Source of the DNA: Carposina sasakii | Taxonomy: Eukaryota; Arthropoda; Insecta; Lepidoptera; Carposinidae | NCBI GenBank assembly: GCA_014607495.2 | Contig: CP053156.1 | Span: 5,084,001 to 5,148,000 of the forward strand | DNA: 64,000 nucleotides | Reading direction: 5' to 3' | Part shown: positions 20,156 through 31,317 of the stretch, one piece after another | How positions within the stretch are numbered: the first letter of the stretch is position 1 | Layout of the letters: each line of letters opens with the position of its first letter | Position numbers and translations under genes: made by a program | The notes under the pieces: generated by a model | The model's input: the letters and a program-made list of their open reading frames with translations, nothing else | Database searches by the model: none | Told to the model about the DNA's origin: nothing

Positions 20156-20298
20156 TATAAAATTATTAATAAAGAAATGGAAAAAATTCCTCACCCGGGT
20201 GGGAATCGAACCCACGACCTCTGCATTCCGTGCCAGCGCTCTTACCACTGAGCCACCGGGTCAATTACTCGGGTGACGAATTTTACCATCTCTTTTTG
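20156..20298 (-). mobile_element. tRNA-like hairpin retroposon D, unit 1
   Basis: Minus strand contains a 73-nt tRNA-like core (20191-20264): acceptor GACCCGG, D-arm GCTC...GAGC, box B GGGTTCGATTCCC. The core is bracketed by inverted repeats (AAAGAAATGGAAAAAATTCC on one side and the complement of GAATTTTACCATCTCTTT on the other). The expected anticodon stem pairs poorly and a GGA loop lacks a serine long arm, so this is not a usable tRNA gene. An almost identical unit follows at 20472. Confidence 0.75.
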
Positions 20299-20471
20299 AA
20301 ATTACATTATTGGAAACGTTATTTTTCATCCCGATAGCTATACATAAGCCAAATCTCGGTAAACAAAGCTGAATCCCTCAGCACAATGTTTTAATGATGA
20401 AACGATCAACCATATCCTAACGGATTATATTATGAAGAAGTGTTTTTATCTTAGTCAAGATAATTATATAT

Positions 20472-20614
20472 TATAAAATTATTAATAAAGAAATGGAAAA
20501 AATTCCTCAGCCGGGTGGGAATCGAACCCACGACCTCTGCATTCCGTGCCAGCGCTCTTACCACTGAGCCACCGGGTCAATTACTCGGGTGACGAATTTT
20601 ACCATCTCTTTTTT
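20472..20614 (-). mobile_element. tRNA-like hairpin retroposon D, unit 2
   Basis: Direct repeat of 20156-20298, offset 316 bp, with one clear difference (cacccgg versus cagccgg). Relatives: 54468-54545 (minus) and 58818-58915 (plus). The near identity of two adjacent units points to recent local duplication or a dimeric insertion. Confidence 0.8.
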
Positions 20615-20619
20615 ATTTT

Positions 20620-21490
20620 TTAAACTATTTCAAATATAGCTTTTACGAGGAATATGAGACTGTATGGATTATAGGAAGTTTAAGAATATTTTTTCCGGTA
20701 CCTATGTATTCAATTTTTTGGTCATAAAAAAGTAAATAACTTAATTTAAAAATTTTAATAAAATTTTAGTTAAAAGGTCAGTCACTCGCCAACAACTTAG
20801 TTAACACAATTACAGTAAAGTTTTATAAACTAGCCATTATAAGCTTTTTCTCTTCTTTATTTATATTAATTACAATCAAAACTTTAAACAATTAACAATT
20901 CACTCTCTGAACTTTCTAAATACCTTATTCAATCAACACGCGCCGAACGCTTGGCCCAAACTTTTGTTATTTCCATCTATTTCACGTTCAGGTAAATAAT
21001 ATTAATTGCTAACAAAATACAATTTCCCTTTAATTTTACGTCCAATAATAGCGTTACACCTCGTTCGTAGAAATAAAAACATAGGAGAAACAAGCAAGTA
21101 GGTAGTTTGTCTTTTTATCCGACTCCGCCAGAAGGGGGGTTTTGTTTTTCGAGTGTATGTTTCCATATTATGTATGTATCTATGTATATTTCTTTAGAAC
21201 GCTCTATAATAGAGCCTACACGGCTTGTCGCATTTGAGGTTGAGAAGTATCATTAGATTTCTTTTAGTCGTAGAATTGACACTGGGTCAAAATTTTTAGG
21301 CAGTCGAGCTTGTTTAAGTAATTGCAGTTCAAGGAACAGCGGTTAGCAGAGTATATATGCGTGTTGCTACATTATCTTTGAAGCAACTATCGACGATATC
21401 CCGACAGTAAAAGGCTAAAAACGGTAAAATGATATGTAATTTTAGATGAATGTATTGTTTTTCTTATCCACATTTCTGATAGTGCTACCA
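20620..21490. other. Unassigned AT-rich stretch
   Basis: No gene or repeat recognised. Confidence 0.4.
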
Positions 21491-21494
21491 ACAA

Positions 21495-21612
21495 ATGATA
21501 TTCATAAGTAACCAGGTTAGCTGGTAGAGAATGCCTTGCAAGGCATTAAGCTCGCCCTTGTACATGTGTTTTTTTCTGTAGTACAATAAAGAATTTTATC
21601 TATCTATCTAAA
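21495..21612 (+). mobile_element. LINE 3' end (family G) with (TATC)n tail
   Basis: aggttagctggtagagaatg, attaagctcgcccttgtaca, tagtacaataaagaatttta and then tctatctatcta. The tandem tetranucleotide after AATAAA is the expected 3' end of a 5'-truncated LINE insertion. Confidence 0.65.
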
Positions 21613-22024
21613 AACGCTTATGTGATACTATGGTCGAAAATAAGTTAAGTGGACTCATAGTCATACTGATCAGTTCTGAAAAAGAAAATAGAGTATGGTG
21701 ACACCCAAGGTGCGCTTTTATATTAATCAACTTCCTTTTATAGATACGTCACTAGGATCGTATTACTAAGCTTATTTAATTAAGGTACTATAAGTATCGA
21801 TTGGATGTCAATGATTCAGGGACACCACTAAGAATTATTTGAGGACTACGTTTTGGTAAACTTCTTATTTATTTTACATTGTATAAACACTTCTAAATGA
21901 CCATAAAATTTAATCCTTTATGAGCTAACTTCGGTAATTATCCAACTTGAGTTTAATATTAACCCGTAGTGGATTGTTTTGACTGGATTATCAAAATATG
22001 GATAAGGCCAGAAACTAAGAATTT

Positions 22025-22855
22025 TTCAATTCAATTCAAATATTTTATTTCGGATATTACTCCATAGTGGTTAGTATGAGATGACTTATATATTATGTTA
22101 GTAAACATTTATAAATAAAATAAAATGACAATTAAATACAAACTATTAAACATAAATTAAAATTACATTAAATTAATTCAATTAATTAATAAATAATAAT
22201 AATAATAATAACAGAATTGGGCTTAATTAAGGACCCAACTTGTGCACCTGTGTAACCGCATCCACCTCTCCATTAGAGGGGAGTCCCACCTGCTGGCTAA
22301 CACGTTCAGTATGCTGTTTGAACTGCTCCGAACGCGGTATAGCAAGGACGCACTACGCATTCTGATAATTGCGTAAAAACAATTTGTATGCGCCTCCGCG
22401 AACATGGTAGATGCGCTACAGTATCGGGGCAATCCAAACAACACCCTAAACGCATTATTATATTGGACACGAAGGGCCTCATATGCTCGCTGCGTGTAGC
22501 TAACCCACAGACTGCACGTGTAGAATGACTGGCAATAGGCTTTAAAAAGCGTCAGTTTTACATCATTGCTACAGCGAGCGAATCGGCGAGCCAACATGTT
22601 ACAGCGTACACACAGAGCCCTTCGCTCCCTCTCGATGTCCAGGTCATCGTTAAGCTTACTGGTGACCCAATGCCCCAGATACTTAAATTTATCCACCATT
22701 TCTAACGGTTTCCCACAAAGTGTCACTGGAGGAAGTTTCTCATAACACCTGCTTCCGGCTTTGAATACCATTAGCTGACTTTTTTGGGAATTATATCTGA
22801 GTCCGTGGGCCACCGCATAAGACTCACAGACATGTAGAAGCTTTCTCAATGCATT
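22025..22855 (-). mobile_element. 5'-truncated LINE, RT C-terminal part
   Basis: This insertion carries one open frame (22223-22849) followed by an AT-rich 3' UTR ending aataaaatatttgaattgaattg. The upstream boundary coincides with a tandem attacataggtaatga duplication at 22856-22885. The (TTGAA)n end is typical of Jockey-like LINEs. Confidence 0.75.
22223..22849 (-). CDS. Reverse transcriptase C-terminal domain, LINE fragment
   Basis: The 208 residues begin within the region after the RT active site: YAVAHGLRYNSQKSQLMVFK is the strand following the YADD palm motif, VTLCGKPLEMVDKFKYLGHW is the thumb-side FKYLG motif, and NMLARRFARCSNDVKLTLFK to YCQSFYTCSLWVSYTQRAY is the conserved C-terminal connection of lepidopteran non-LTR polyproteins. 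Endonuclease, fingers and YADD are missing, so the fragment cannot be active. The frame itself is uninterrupted to a natural stop, suggesting a fairly recent truncated copy. Exact clade uncertain. Confidence 0.8.
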   Translation of the reverse strand: MRKLLHVCESYAVAHGLRYNSQKSQLMVFKAGSRCYEKLPPVTLCGKPLEMVDKFKYLGHWVTSKLNDDLDIERERRALCVRCNMLARRFARCSNDVKLTLFKAYCQSFYTCSLWVSYTQRAYEALRVQYNNAFRVLFGLPRYCSASTMFAEAHTNCFYAIIRMRSASLLYRVRSSSNSILNVLASRWDSPLMERWMRLHRCTSWVLN

Positions 22856-22979
22856 ACATAGGTAATGAATTACATAGGTAATGAAATATGTACCGTTATG
22901 AGTCTTTTTTCCATCTAAGGTCTTTTAGCGATATTTTCAAAGCTAAAGATGTATAGGTATATCCCGCTAGTTCTACAAA

Positions 22980-23165
22980 ATAGTTTTGTTTGTTTGAACG
23001 TGCTAATCTCAAGAACTACTAGTTCGATTTGAAAAATTATTTCAGTGGTAGATAGCGCATTATTTGAGGAAAGCTATAAGCTATATAGAAATACACCTCG
23101 GCTTCGCACAGTTGCAATGCCCCCTCACGCAGACGAAGTCGTGGGCGGCCACAAGTATTATATGA
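22980..23165 (+). repeat. Decayed Helitron-like end
   Basis: gtgctaatctcaagaactac and, at the right, cctcacgcagacgaagtcgtgggcggccac resemble Helitron interior and the GC hairpin near the 3' terminus. No CTAG terminus is left. Confidence 0.4.
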
Positions 23166-23621
23166 TAATAAGTAAGTGAAATTTTGTGATACTGTGATGA
23201 TTTGGATGTTTGTATGGCTGTTTTATCATACACAATTTGATGTAATTTGACAGTTAGGTACATGCGAATATTACCTACCCAAATATTTTATAAACGAAAT
23301 GTCAACATAAAGAAAACCAGTACCTAAAAAAATTGAACATAATATAATGAAATTCCAGGACTCCTGCAAAGTTGGTAATCATCATATCACTTAGCACCTT
23401 GAGGCAATTTCACGTCGCATTTATCAAACTGCAAGATGGCCCTTGAATAATGAATGAATACATCATAATGATGATTCAGGATTGCCCTGCGATGATGAGC
23501 GGGGGCCGATTTAGAATAGGAAAAGTTATTAAAGGTTTATTAAATTCTTTTATTAAGCCCACCTATTTTACGAGTAAGAAATATTTTTAATTATGTAGGT
23601 TCATATTGTGTAGAAATATTT

Positions 23622-23800
23622 TATAAATGAAATTGTATCAGGCGTTACAATTCGGAAGTTCAAACATTCACAATTACAATACACTGGTTTCTCGTGGCGA
23701 TTGTAGTTACTGCAAGTGCCTGTTTTCGCAGTTATGAGTTATCAGATCCGAGGGTCAGTGGAGGGTGTAGTGGTGGTGGGCGCACCCATAGTAAAGGAAA
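23622..23800 (+). mobile_element. SINE H relative, longer middle
   Basis: gaaattgtatcaggcgttac, aattcggaagttcaaacatt are shared with 10249-10346, and tcagatccgagggtcagtgg, agggtgtag, tggtggtgggcgcaccc is the 3' block shared with 37585 and 53549. The hammerhead core is absent; the 5' part is unrelated to those copies. Confidence 0.65.
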
Positions 23801-23807
23801 TATTTTA

Positions 23808-23838
23808 TGTTTGCACCTACCGGGATTCGAATTCAGGG
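23808..23838 (-). repeat. SINE A head fragment
   Basis: tgtttgcacctaccgggatt then cgaattcagg is the antisense box B region of family A, only about 31 bp long. Confidence 0.55.
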
Positions 23839-24244
23839 CGTATATAATAATATTCGGTGTCTGTGAATATACACATTCTTCTAGTGCTATAAAGTAAAAA
23901 AACCTTATTCTCTAAACCTTTCTGAAAGGAAACAAGTCCTTACAACGAGCCTGTCCCTTCTGAAAGGCTTTTATAATAGACACGCGGTAGGCAGGCTGTT
24001 TATCCACTTGGTCACGCGTTTCACCGAGATTTTCTTGAAGGTTTTTTTGTAGAGTACCTACTTATATTGTTATTACTGTAATTTTATAGGTTTTTAATAT
24101 AGCCAAGTTAAACAGGTGGTCAAAATTCGCATGGTGGAAAAAAAAAAATACTTATAATTATTTATGTTTCGCGATAAGAATTTAATTGGAGCAATTAGGT
24201 AAACGTTTTGTGACAATTAGCTACATGTATTTTAAACGTAGCCA

Positions 24245-24392
24245 GAGATAACAAATATCCCGCAGCCACGTTCGCCTGGGATCGCTTATCGCCTGAGAGA
24301 AGGCCCGAGTTCCTCAGTCGACTCTTATGACATGCACGGAAGGAGATGCAGCTGATGTATTGTAGTGAAGCCCCGCATCAGCACAGGGCATA
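24245..24392 (-). mobile_element. Retroposon C copy
   Basis: cagccacgttcgc, gcttatcgcctgagagaagg, cccgagttcctcagtcgac, tgacatgcacggaaggagat, tagtgaagccccgcatcagc: well-preserved antisense copy of the family 5' half. Confidence 0.75.
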
Positions 24393-24655
24393 TATATTTT
24401 TTTTCGAATATCTGTACTTAAACATTAAATATAACAGCCTAGCTTTCTTGGTCTTCGGAAAGCCGTGAGGCTACTGTGTGGCGTTTCTTCTCTCTAGTTT
24501 TGGCTTTGTCAGTGTCGGTAATCATATTTTTAATGCCGTTGTTGATATAAATTGGCAGGAGTTTATTTTGTCTGCCTACACCACTGGTTCATGCACCTAT
24601 ATAAAATATATTTCCGTCAAAATACGGAAGCGATCAGCCTCTATGGACCCCAGTG

Positions 24656-24832
24656 ATGGGGGATGTGACAGTCGACGCTACCCTGAATACACTGGCCCAT
24701 GAAATTGATGTCTCTTTTGTTGAGCTATCGACAGGTGTGTCTGCTAGGGTAGCTTTAGACGATAAGCGATTAACGTATTATAATAACATGCATATTTTAA
24801 TAAGCACACCGGATGGGTATGCGTGCACGTAA
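24656..24832 (+). CDS. Short open frame, function unknown
   Basis: A 58-residue frame (MGDVTVDATLNTLAHEIDVS...) with balanced composition and no internal stop; the same frame is open upstream to about 24615. It reads as soluble protein, not as a low-complexity AT-rich frame. It ends just before the LINE fragment at 24855. It may be a piece of an unrecognised mobile element or an exon. No family recognised. Confidence 0.2.
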   Translation: MGDVTVDATLNTLAHEIDVSFVELSTGVSARVALDDKRLTYYNNMHILISTPDGYACT

Positions 24833-24854
24833 GCGTAGACGTACACGTACCTCT

Positions 24855-25860
24855 GAGTTTAATCCTATGGAACAGAATCTTATTATAAAACCTAGTGAGC
24901 GTGTTGCCTTTTTTACCATGTGATCTATGTGTTGATCAAGAATAAGCTTGGAGTCCTGGATTACTCCTAGATCTCTAAGACTGACAACTGGACTTATTAC
25001 CTGATTTTTAATAAATATTTATTATTGATAAATCTTAATTTACGAGTGAACGTTATAGCATAACACTTAGAAACGTTTAAATCTAACTTATTTTTTATAC
25101 AGTATTGTCCAAATGTATACAAATCACGTTGCAGTAGAAGACAATCATGAACATTATTAATATTTTTGAAAATTTTCATGTCATCCGCATATAGAAGAAA
25201 TTCTGAGTGGTTGAAACATTTACAAACATCGTTTATAAATATGATGAACAACAGAGGACCCAGCAAAGATCCCTGCGGTACGCCTGATGGAATTAGGTTC
25301 CAGGTAGAAGTGAATCCATTAATAACTACAGCCTGAGAATGGTTATATATGTAGGATGTTACCCATCTATATAGATTTCTGTGTATACCTGCGAGATATA
25401 GCTTTTTAAGCAGCATAGCATGGTCAATTCGATCGAAGGCCTTACTATAATCCCTGAAAATGGCATCAATTTGAAGTCCCCGATCCATGCCACTGCTGAT
25501 ATAATTATTAAAAAGCAAATGGTTGGAAACAGTTGATCGACCTTTGAGAAAACCGTGCTGTTGTATTGTGTTAAGAATGAATTAGATAGGGTCGAATAAA
25601 GTTGGTCGTAAACTAATCTTTATAATATCTTAGCTATCGTACATAGCTTCGAATTTGGTCGATAGTTATTAATCTCATATTTAGCACCAGCTTTGTAGAC
25701 CGGTGTAATAAATGCAGATTTCCACAGGTCCGGAACTATACCCTCAGCCAGTATAGACAGGGTATCTGCGTAAGAGTCTGGAAAATCGGACACTAATGTT
25801 AAAATCTTTAACTGCCATTGAAAAAAGTTAAATAAAATAAAGTCCATACCATTCCTAAAC
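24855..25860 (-). pseudogene. Broken Jockey/CR1-like LINE reverse transcriptase
   Basis: Three frames carry consecutive RT blocks. 25620-25847: PDLWKSAFITPVYKAGAKYE then NNYRPNSKLCTIAKIL (fingers). 24997-25518: FRDYSKAFDRIDHAML (first catalytic Asp), SGVPQGSLLGPLLFIIFIND and YADDMKIF (catalytic YADD). About 24900-25000: SLRDLGVIQDSKL after a further shift. The segment 25519-25619 is out of frame, so at least two frameshifts separate the blocks. No endonuclease is seen upstream and the 3' end is lost. It is a dead copy, distinct from the LINE at 60.5 kb. Confidence 0.85.
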
Positions 25861-25944
25861 CTTAAGTTACAACTGAGAATACGAGCCTTAGGTACTCTTC
25901 ATAAACATGTTAGAGTTAAATTTTAGAGGAAAATTCTCCGCATT

Positions 25945-26190
25945 TTAATACCTACATACATACATACATATAATGACGCCTTTATCCCATACGGAGTAGG
26001 CAGAGCACCAAGGGCTGATAGAGCCACATGGTGCCACTTCTGACCAATTTTGAGGGTATAGTCGAGATGTACAAGTTCGGTTAGTAGTGATAGGTGGTCA
26101 GCCCATCACCTACAAAACACCATGACCCTCTTGTCCCTCTACTGACTTGTACAGTATGCCCGGGAAGAGAAGCAGCTGTAGATTATACGT
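25945..26190 (-). mobile_element. LINE 3'-end remnant (family F)
   Basis: Begins with (tacata)n at 25953, then cgcctttatcccatacggag, taggcagagcaccaagggct, catggtgccacttctgacca, ggtggtcagcccatcaccta and ctcttgtccctctactgact. The longest family F copy in the window. Confidence 0.65.
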
Positions 26191-26194
26191 TTTT

Positions 26195-27440
26195 ATTTCA
26201 CGCCCAGAGTAGCATAGAAGCATTTTAATAACCGATTTATATTGCAAACGAAATCTCATTAAAACAGGTAAAAGTAATTTCACGCAATAACCTTGTAGTC
26301 TAGAAAGTCATCGAGAAAGGATAAAGAGGATTTTCTCTGTCGCCCTCAGTTTATACATCTTTTCAATAATAAAGTCCCTAGGTATTGGCGCTAGTGTCTG
26401 TCAGCTGTTAATATCTGTTAAAATATTTTTAGTTCCATAAAAATCCGTAGGTCTTCTTAAGTGTAATGAAATTTCGCTGCCAAGTAATTACTCAGAAGTC
26501 ACCTTTATTCAAACACCAATAATAGGACCAAAGTTTCCAACTTAAAAATACTTTGGTCTCAAATTACAATCCGACGCTAAAAGTCACGAGGGATTTAGGG
26601 TGCTATTTCATTAGAATACATTTGGTCACGCCACCGATTACACAGCCATGGCGATAGATTGGTGTCTGAATCAGGTTTCGAAGTGATAATTATCATGATA
26701 ATTAGCACGATAATTATCTTGTTAAATATACCTTGATCTTTGATAATTATAAAAATCAAACACTAAAATAATCTTAGTTTATTTAGGTATATGTATCCGA
26801 ACGTCATTCGCGTATGCAAACGCGCTAGACATCAAACAAAACAAAAATATGTATGACTGACGAGAAAAATGCCAATTTCTTTTCTTTACGTATTTTATTA
26901 CTTATGTTTAACCCCCCTTAAAAACAAAGGATAATTAAATTCTTCATTTCTCACATTTGGTATTTATTTAAGCTATTTATTTAATTATGCCGAGACCTTA
27001 TTATATTAAACTGAGACCCTCCTTGGGACTAATATATTATCATTTAAATAAATAACAAGGAAATTAACGATAAATCAGCTACTAAATATTTATCTTGATA
27101 ATTTCGAACCCTGCTGAATACAAACGCACTTTTTTAAGCATGCCGCTTGCTATCAACTCTATTTCCAACTCGGCTAAGATCTTAGAATTCCCCATCTTGC
27201 AATTTTTAAATAGACTTTTTTACTGCATCGAACATAAGTACAACGTATTAGACGGCATTTATGACATTAATGACCTCTCTTATAAACCATGTGTAAAGTT
27301 AAGCAAGCATTAAGCATGACATTTGACAGCAAAATGTATAGATTATCTGTTAAATTAAGTATTATATTATAAGTTTTAATTTTATTAGCCTATTAGGTTT
27401 AACCAATGCTTGAAGTTTTTTATTAGGCCCTAATAGATTA
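26195..27440. other. Unassigned stretch with GATAATTATC palindromes
   Basis: At 26685-26718 gataattatc occurs twice with the related gataatta between them. The frame at 27095-27313 has no recognisable domain. No gene called. Confidence 0.4.
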
Positions 27441-27447
27441 AGGTGTT

Positions 27448-27710
27448 GGCCGCGTGGTGCCGGCAGAGTAGAATTCGTACCACCCCATGTCTCCTCGTGG
27501 GTATCGTACGAGGCGATCAAAGGTTTCCGGGAGGTGGGCAGCAGCGTCTCCCGTGTTGACAACATAGTCCAAAATACAAACTGCGGTCACCAACCCGCTG
27601 CCCAGCGTGGTGACTATGGGCAAATACCCCCCATGGCAGTCTTGTGGCGTGGAGGGAGGCCTACGTCCAGCAGTGGACTGCAATAGGCTGATGATGATGA
27701 TGATGATGAG
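27448..27710 (+). mobile_element. Retroposon B, near-complete copy
   Basis: Runs from cgcgtggtgccggcagagta through catgtctcctcgtgggtatc, aggtttccgggaggtgggca, gcagcgtctcccgtgttgac and tgactatgggcaaatacccc to gtccagcagtggactgcaat, aggctga and (TGA)n. Best sense example of the family. Open frames here belong to it. Confidence 0.8.
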
Positions 27711-27714
27711 ATTA

Positions 27715-28190
27715 AGGTGTTGGTATAAATTATTTGGACCTGGGTGACAGGAGACTAATCTATGTTTTCTTGTTACAAATTCTAGACACCACGGTTAAAA
27801 TGGGTGGCCTAATAAGCACACCCTAATCAAATACTTGAGGGCTCTATTCTTCACCCTGTCAGTCCCGTCACTCAAACGTGGTGCGAATGGTGTTTGACAG
27901 CAAGAGCGATTTATTCCATTGTTTTCCCATCTTCCAAACCCTTTGTGATTTCTTGAAATGAATAACGTTTTTGTAAGACAATAACTTATTGATTTGATTT
28001 ATTAACTTTGATTTGTTTTTCATCAAGATCAATTTATATCTAACTTAGCTCTTAAGCTGTTGATTGTCATTTTCTTTATCAGACTTATAAGGCATTCAGG
28101 TTTACTAGATTTCAGGCATTTTGGGGCTCAAGACATTTTGAGTTTCAGATGATATGTAAAAACGTAATTATGGTATTGAGTCCGAACCCC
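27715..28190. other. Unassigned stretch
   Basis: No gene or second-copy repeat recognised. Confidence 0.4.
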
Positions 28191-28197
28191 CCGGAAG

Positions 28198-28357
28198 GAT
28201 TTTAGAGTCACGCTGACGTGCGCTGACGGTCGGCTCTGATGGGTCAATTTGTACGGCCGTCAGCGCTAAGCGCGACTCAAAAACGCTACCTGTAACTACG
28301 TACAAATAGACTCCATCAGCGCCGACCGTCAGCGCACGTTAGCGTGACTCTAAAATC
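28198..28357. mobile_element. GATTTTAGAGTCACGC foldback MITE, 160 bp
   Basis: Inverted arms of about 38 bp: GATTTTAGAGTCACGCTGAC, gtgcgctgacggtcggc on the left; gccgaccgtcagcgcac, gttagcgtgactctaaaatc on the right. The GC-rich arms would form a stable hairpin. No coding frame; target duplication unclear. Confidence 0.8.
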
Positions 28358-28359
28358 AG

Positions 28360-29420
28360 CCTAAATTAAAGAAAATTTCTCTTTAATCAAAGACTTATTT
28401 CAATGATATTACACTTTTTTTGCGAACGTTGTAATACTTATCATGAAATGGATATCATCGTGACTTATAGAAGAAATAAAGGCGCAATTTGGCAATAACA
28501 GTTTTGGGTTTGTAACCGGGAGATCACTAGTTTGACACCGCTCAAAGTTATCTACTTAAATATATTGATAATAACAAAAAAAATTAAAGAATTAACAATG
28601 ATGTAATAACAACCTCTCGCTTCACTTTTCATAGGGTATCTATTTCTTAAATTCATCATAGATTCTGTGTACACTACACGGTAAGTCTATAATGTACAAC
28701 CCAACATAACAATGGTTCCCAAACAATTAAGCTCAAACGAAATTAGTCAAACATAATTATAATTAGCGTCACCAAAATATAAACAGCTCTTCATAAATAC
28801 TTTACAATCGACAACACGTAAGCTACACGAAATCCAGTTTTAATGTATGAAAAAAATAAGAAATGTATACTCAGGGTTTATGTACGTGTCATATTAACTC
28901 GCTTCATTTTATATTAAAAGGGGTTAATGTATAACAACATATATAAGGGTTTTAGTTAAAACGGTCATGAAGGATGATAAACCTTTATGGACCTTTATAT
29001 TTTCGACTCGGACTGTTAGCTATGTCTATTCTTAGAGACATGATTTGGAGCGAGGAATAAAGGTATCCCACCGGACAGACGGACCCAACAGACGGACTTC
29101 TAATCATTGATAGAAGTCCGTCTGTACGTCTATTTTATGTTAGATCAGTGGTCGATTTGATGTTCCAAAAGGAAAGAGAGCAAACAAAGCCTAAACAATT
29201 GGTAGTAAAATTCAACGGCCAAGTCACACAACATTAACTATAATAATAAAGAAATCGCAGTAAGGAACCTTAGACTTGGCACGACTAGATTTCATTACTT
29301 TTTAGAGATAAACAAACAGCTCCATCGAGACTTTGCTAGTTTTTTACAGAATGTTTTTGGTGGGATTTCACTTATTTTTGTAGAAACGTGGGCTTTATAT
29401 GCATATTAAAAGCAGAAGGG
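28360..29420. other. Mostly unassigned; one perfect hairpin
   Basis: 29089-29102 (CAGACGGACTTCTA) and 29111-29124 (its exact complement) form a 14-bp hairpin with an 8-nt loop. A similar cagacggac word lies just upstream at 29075. No gene recognised. Confidence 0.5.
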
Positions 29421-29644
29421 GAGGCATTTTGCCCAGCAGTGGGACGCTATAGGCTAGATTAAATTAGAAGATGTGTCCCACTACGCTGGATTTTTGCAAT
29501 GACAGTCGATTTTTTAATGTACCAATAGTAGAAGGGGGCATTACCATATCTCTAATACAGCTGAGACCAGCTGAGGGTTCTTCATCAGATACTTCAGACC
29601 TTCGATTTTTTACATCAAATGAAGCGGCCCACCAAGTTGAATAT

Positions 29645-29900
29645 TTTTTGTAAAGGCGATATGTCAATCTCTAATAGTTTGGTTGGGCACTTGTGTTTTC
29701 TAATCAGGGTCACCAGATCTTCGATTATCCTAGTTTTTATAGTTTTTTCTTTATGTGGCCATTAAACCCTAACTCTGTACCAAATTTCAGCTCTCTGAGT
29801 TTATGGGAAGTAGTTCTATTTTGATGATCATGAGTGAGTGAGTGTCTGTCATAAATACGAAACTTTGCTTTCGCTTAACTTCGGAACTAAATGACCTACA
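29645..29900 (+). repeat. Dispersed-repeat-like segment
   Basis: The pattern ctctgtaccaaatttcagct, tctgagtttatgggaagtag, (gagt)n at 29832-29840, and gaaactttgctttcgctt is of a kind I know as dispersed repeat in insect genomes. There is only one copy in the window, so the call is tentative. A short family-like end gcccagcagtgggacgctat lies at 29430. Confidence 0.35.
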
Positions 29901-29904
29901 GACT

Positions 29905-30875
29905 TGAAATTTTGGATTTTAAATATGTGATTATAGCTTACTGAATGACGAAAATTTCTGCGTTCTGGTCTTATCCAGAGGTTCTCAAATAGGGGCCTGA
30001 AAATGCGGCGAAATGGTTCCAGTAAAGGATGGTACGGCAGTGTTTGTTTCGCGCTCGACTTGGCGGGGCACTGTCGTGCCCCCCGATTAAGGTCCCGTGC
30101 CACGTAGATGCGTGTGATATCATATCAAACGCATCCATACATTCATTAGGGGACTGGACCAGTGGACAAGCGCGTTATTTCTTCTCTATCTAAAAAAATA
30201 AGGAGTTTGTATTTTAGCGTATACCTATACTACATACCTGCCTATGCTAGGTTTTCGTAATTTTGTCATTTATTTTAAATTCATCAATTGGCTAAATATT
30301 CAATTGTATGCGCAGTTAGTACGAGTATGCAGCACCATTAGTGTATTTCTATACCACAGAAAGTTATATTATTTTCTTGAAAACAAAGGAAAGTACTAGC
30401 ATCATGCCGTACCGTTAGCAATTATCTCATGACCAGGCGGCCGGTAATTAAGCGTGTTTACTAGTGGAGATAAACTTTAACATAATGACGAACGGTTGTT
30501 GTGTAGTTTTGACAGATGTCTGAATAAAGGACTGTGTGGTACAGTCAGCAGATACGTTTGCTGTTTTTTGTGAATATTTACGATGCAACAAATTTAGTTT
30601 ATACGTTTTACAAGGTCATAATTTAGCAACACGGGCGATTTAGACTATAACCGCATTTACAAACCCGACTGCGTAAAATTTTTACCCAATGTCATTTATA
30701 CGACTAAGACGAAGGTATTATTAACCTCTCAAGTTCAAATGCGATAATACGTTTAGGCTCTAGAGCGTGCCAAAGAAATATATATATACATACACTCGAA
30801 GAACATAATCTTCCTTCTGGCCCAGTCGGATAAAAAGAAGAAAACTGTAGGTATTAGTAGGTCCTCACTACTAAC
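29905..30875. other. Unassigned stretch
   Basis: The minus frame at 29849-30103 has no domain. Nothing recognised. Confidence 0.4.
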
Positions 30876-30880
30876 GTCCC

Positions 30881-30960
30881 GCCCCCTTATTACCTAACTA
30901 GCAAAAGCAAAGCGATAGCGAAAATTGGCTTTGCTATTACTTTTACGTAATTAGGGGGCC
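30881..30960. repeat. 80-bp palindromic repeat
   Basis: Left arm gcccccttattacctaac...agcaaaagcaaagc and right arm gctttgctattacttttacg, taattagggggcc pair over about 30 bp. A small foldback element or relic; no second copy seen here. Confidence 0.5.
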
Positions 30961-31104
30961 GGAATCCCTTGTGCGAAATGCCCCATGATCCGTTCTTCTT
31001 ACGTCTATTTCTTGTAGACCATACAACCATCGCTGTTTTTTGCAAGTGACATTCGACACTGGCCCAGTTTATTGCGCATTAAATGAATCTACCTACGTAT
31101 GACC

Positions 31105-31225
31105 TATGCTGATGCGGAGCTTACTGGAATACATCAGCTGCATCTTTTTCTTGAGTGACGTAACCAACTCAACTATCACTTTATACTGATAATGTCCATC
31201 TAACCCCACTATTCTAAACTTGACT
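31105..31225 (+). mobile_element. Retroposon C fragment
   Basis: tgctgatgcggagcttactg, gaatacatcagctgcatc and a diverged remainder. 5' part of family C only. Confidence 0.65.
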
Positions 31226-31317
31226 ATATCTGCTTCGTGATTCTGCAGTACTAGCTATGCCATTTCAAAAATACATCCATTATTGTATAGTGTATACCTA
31301 TGTGAAGAAATACAAAG

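Noticed and set aside
20191..20264. tRNA gene (minus strand)
   Set aside because: Good D- and T-arms, but weak anticodon stem, a GGA anticodon without the long variable arm of tRNA-Ser, and repeat copies with mobile-element flanks.
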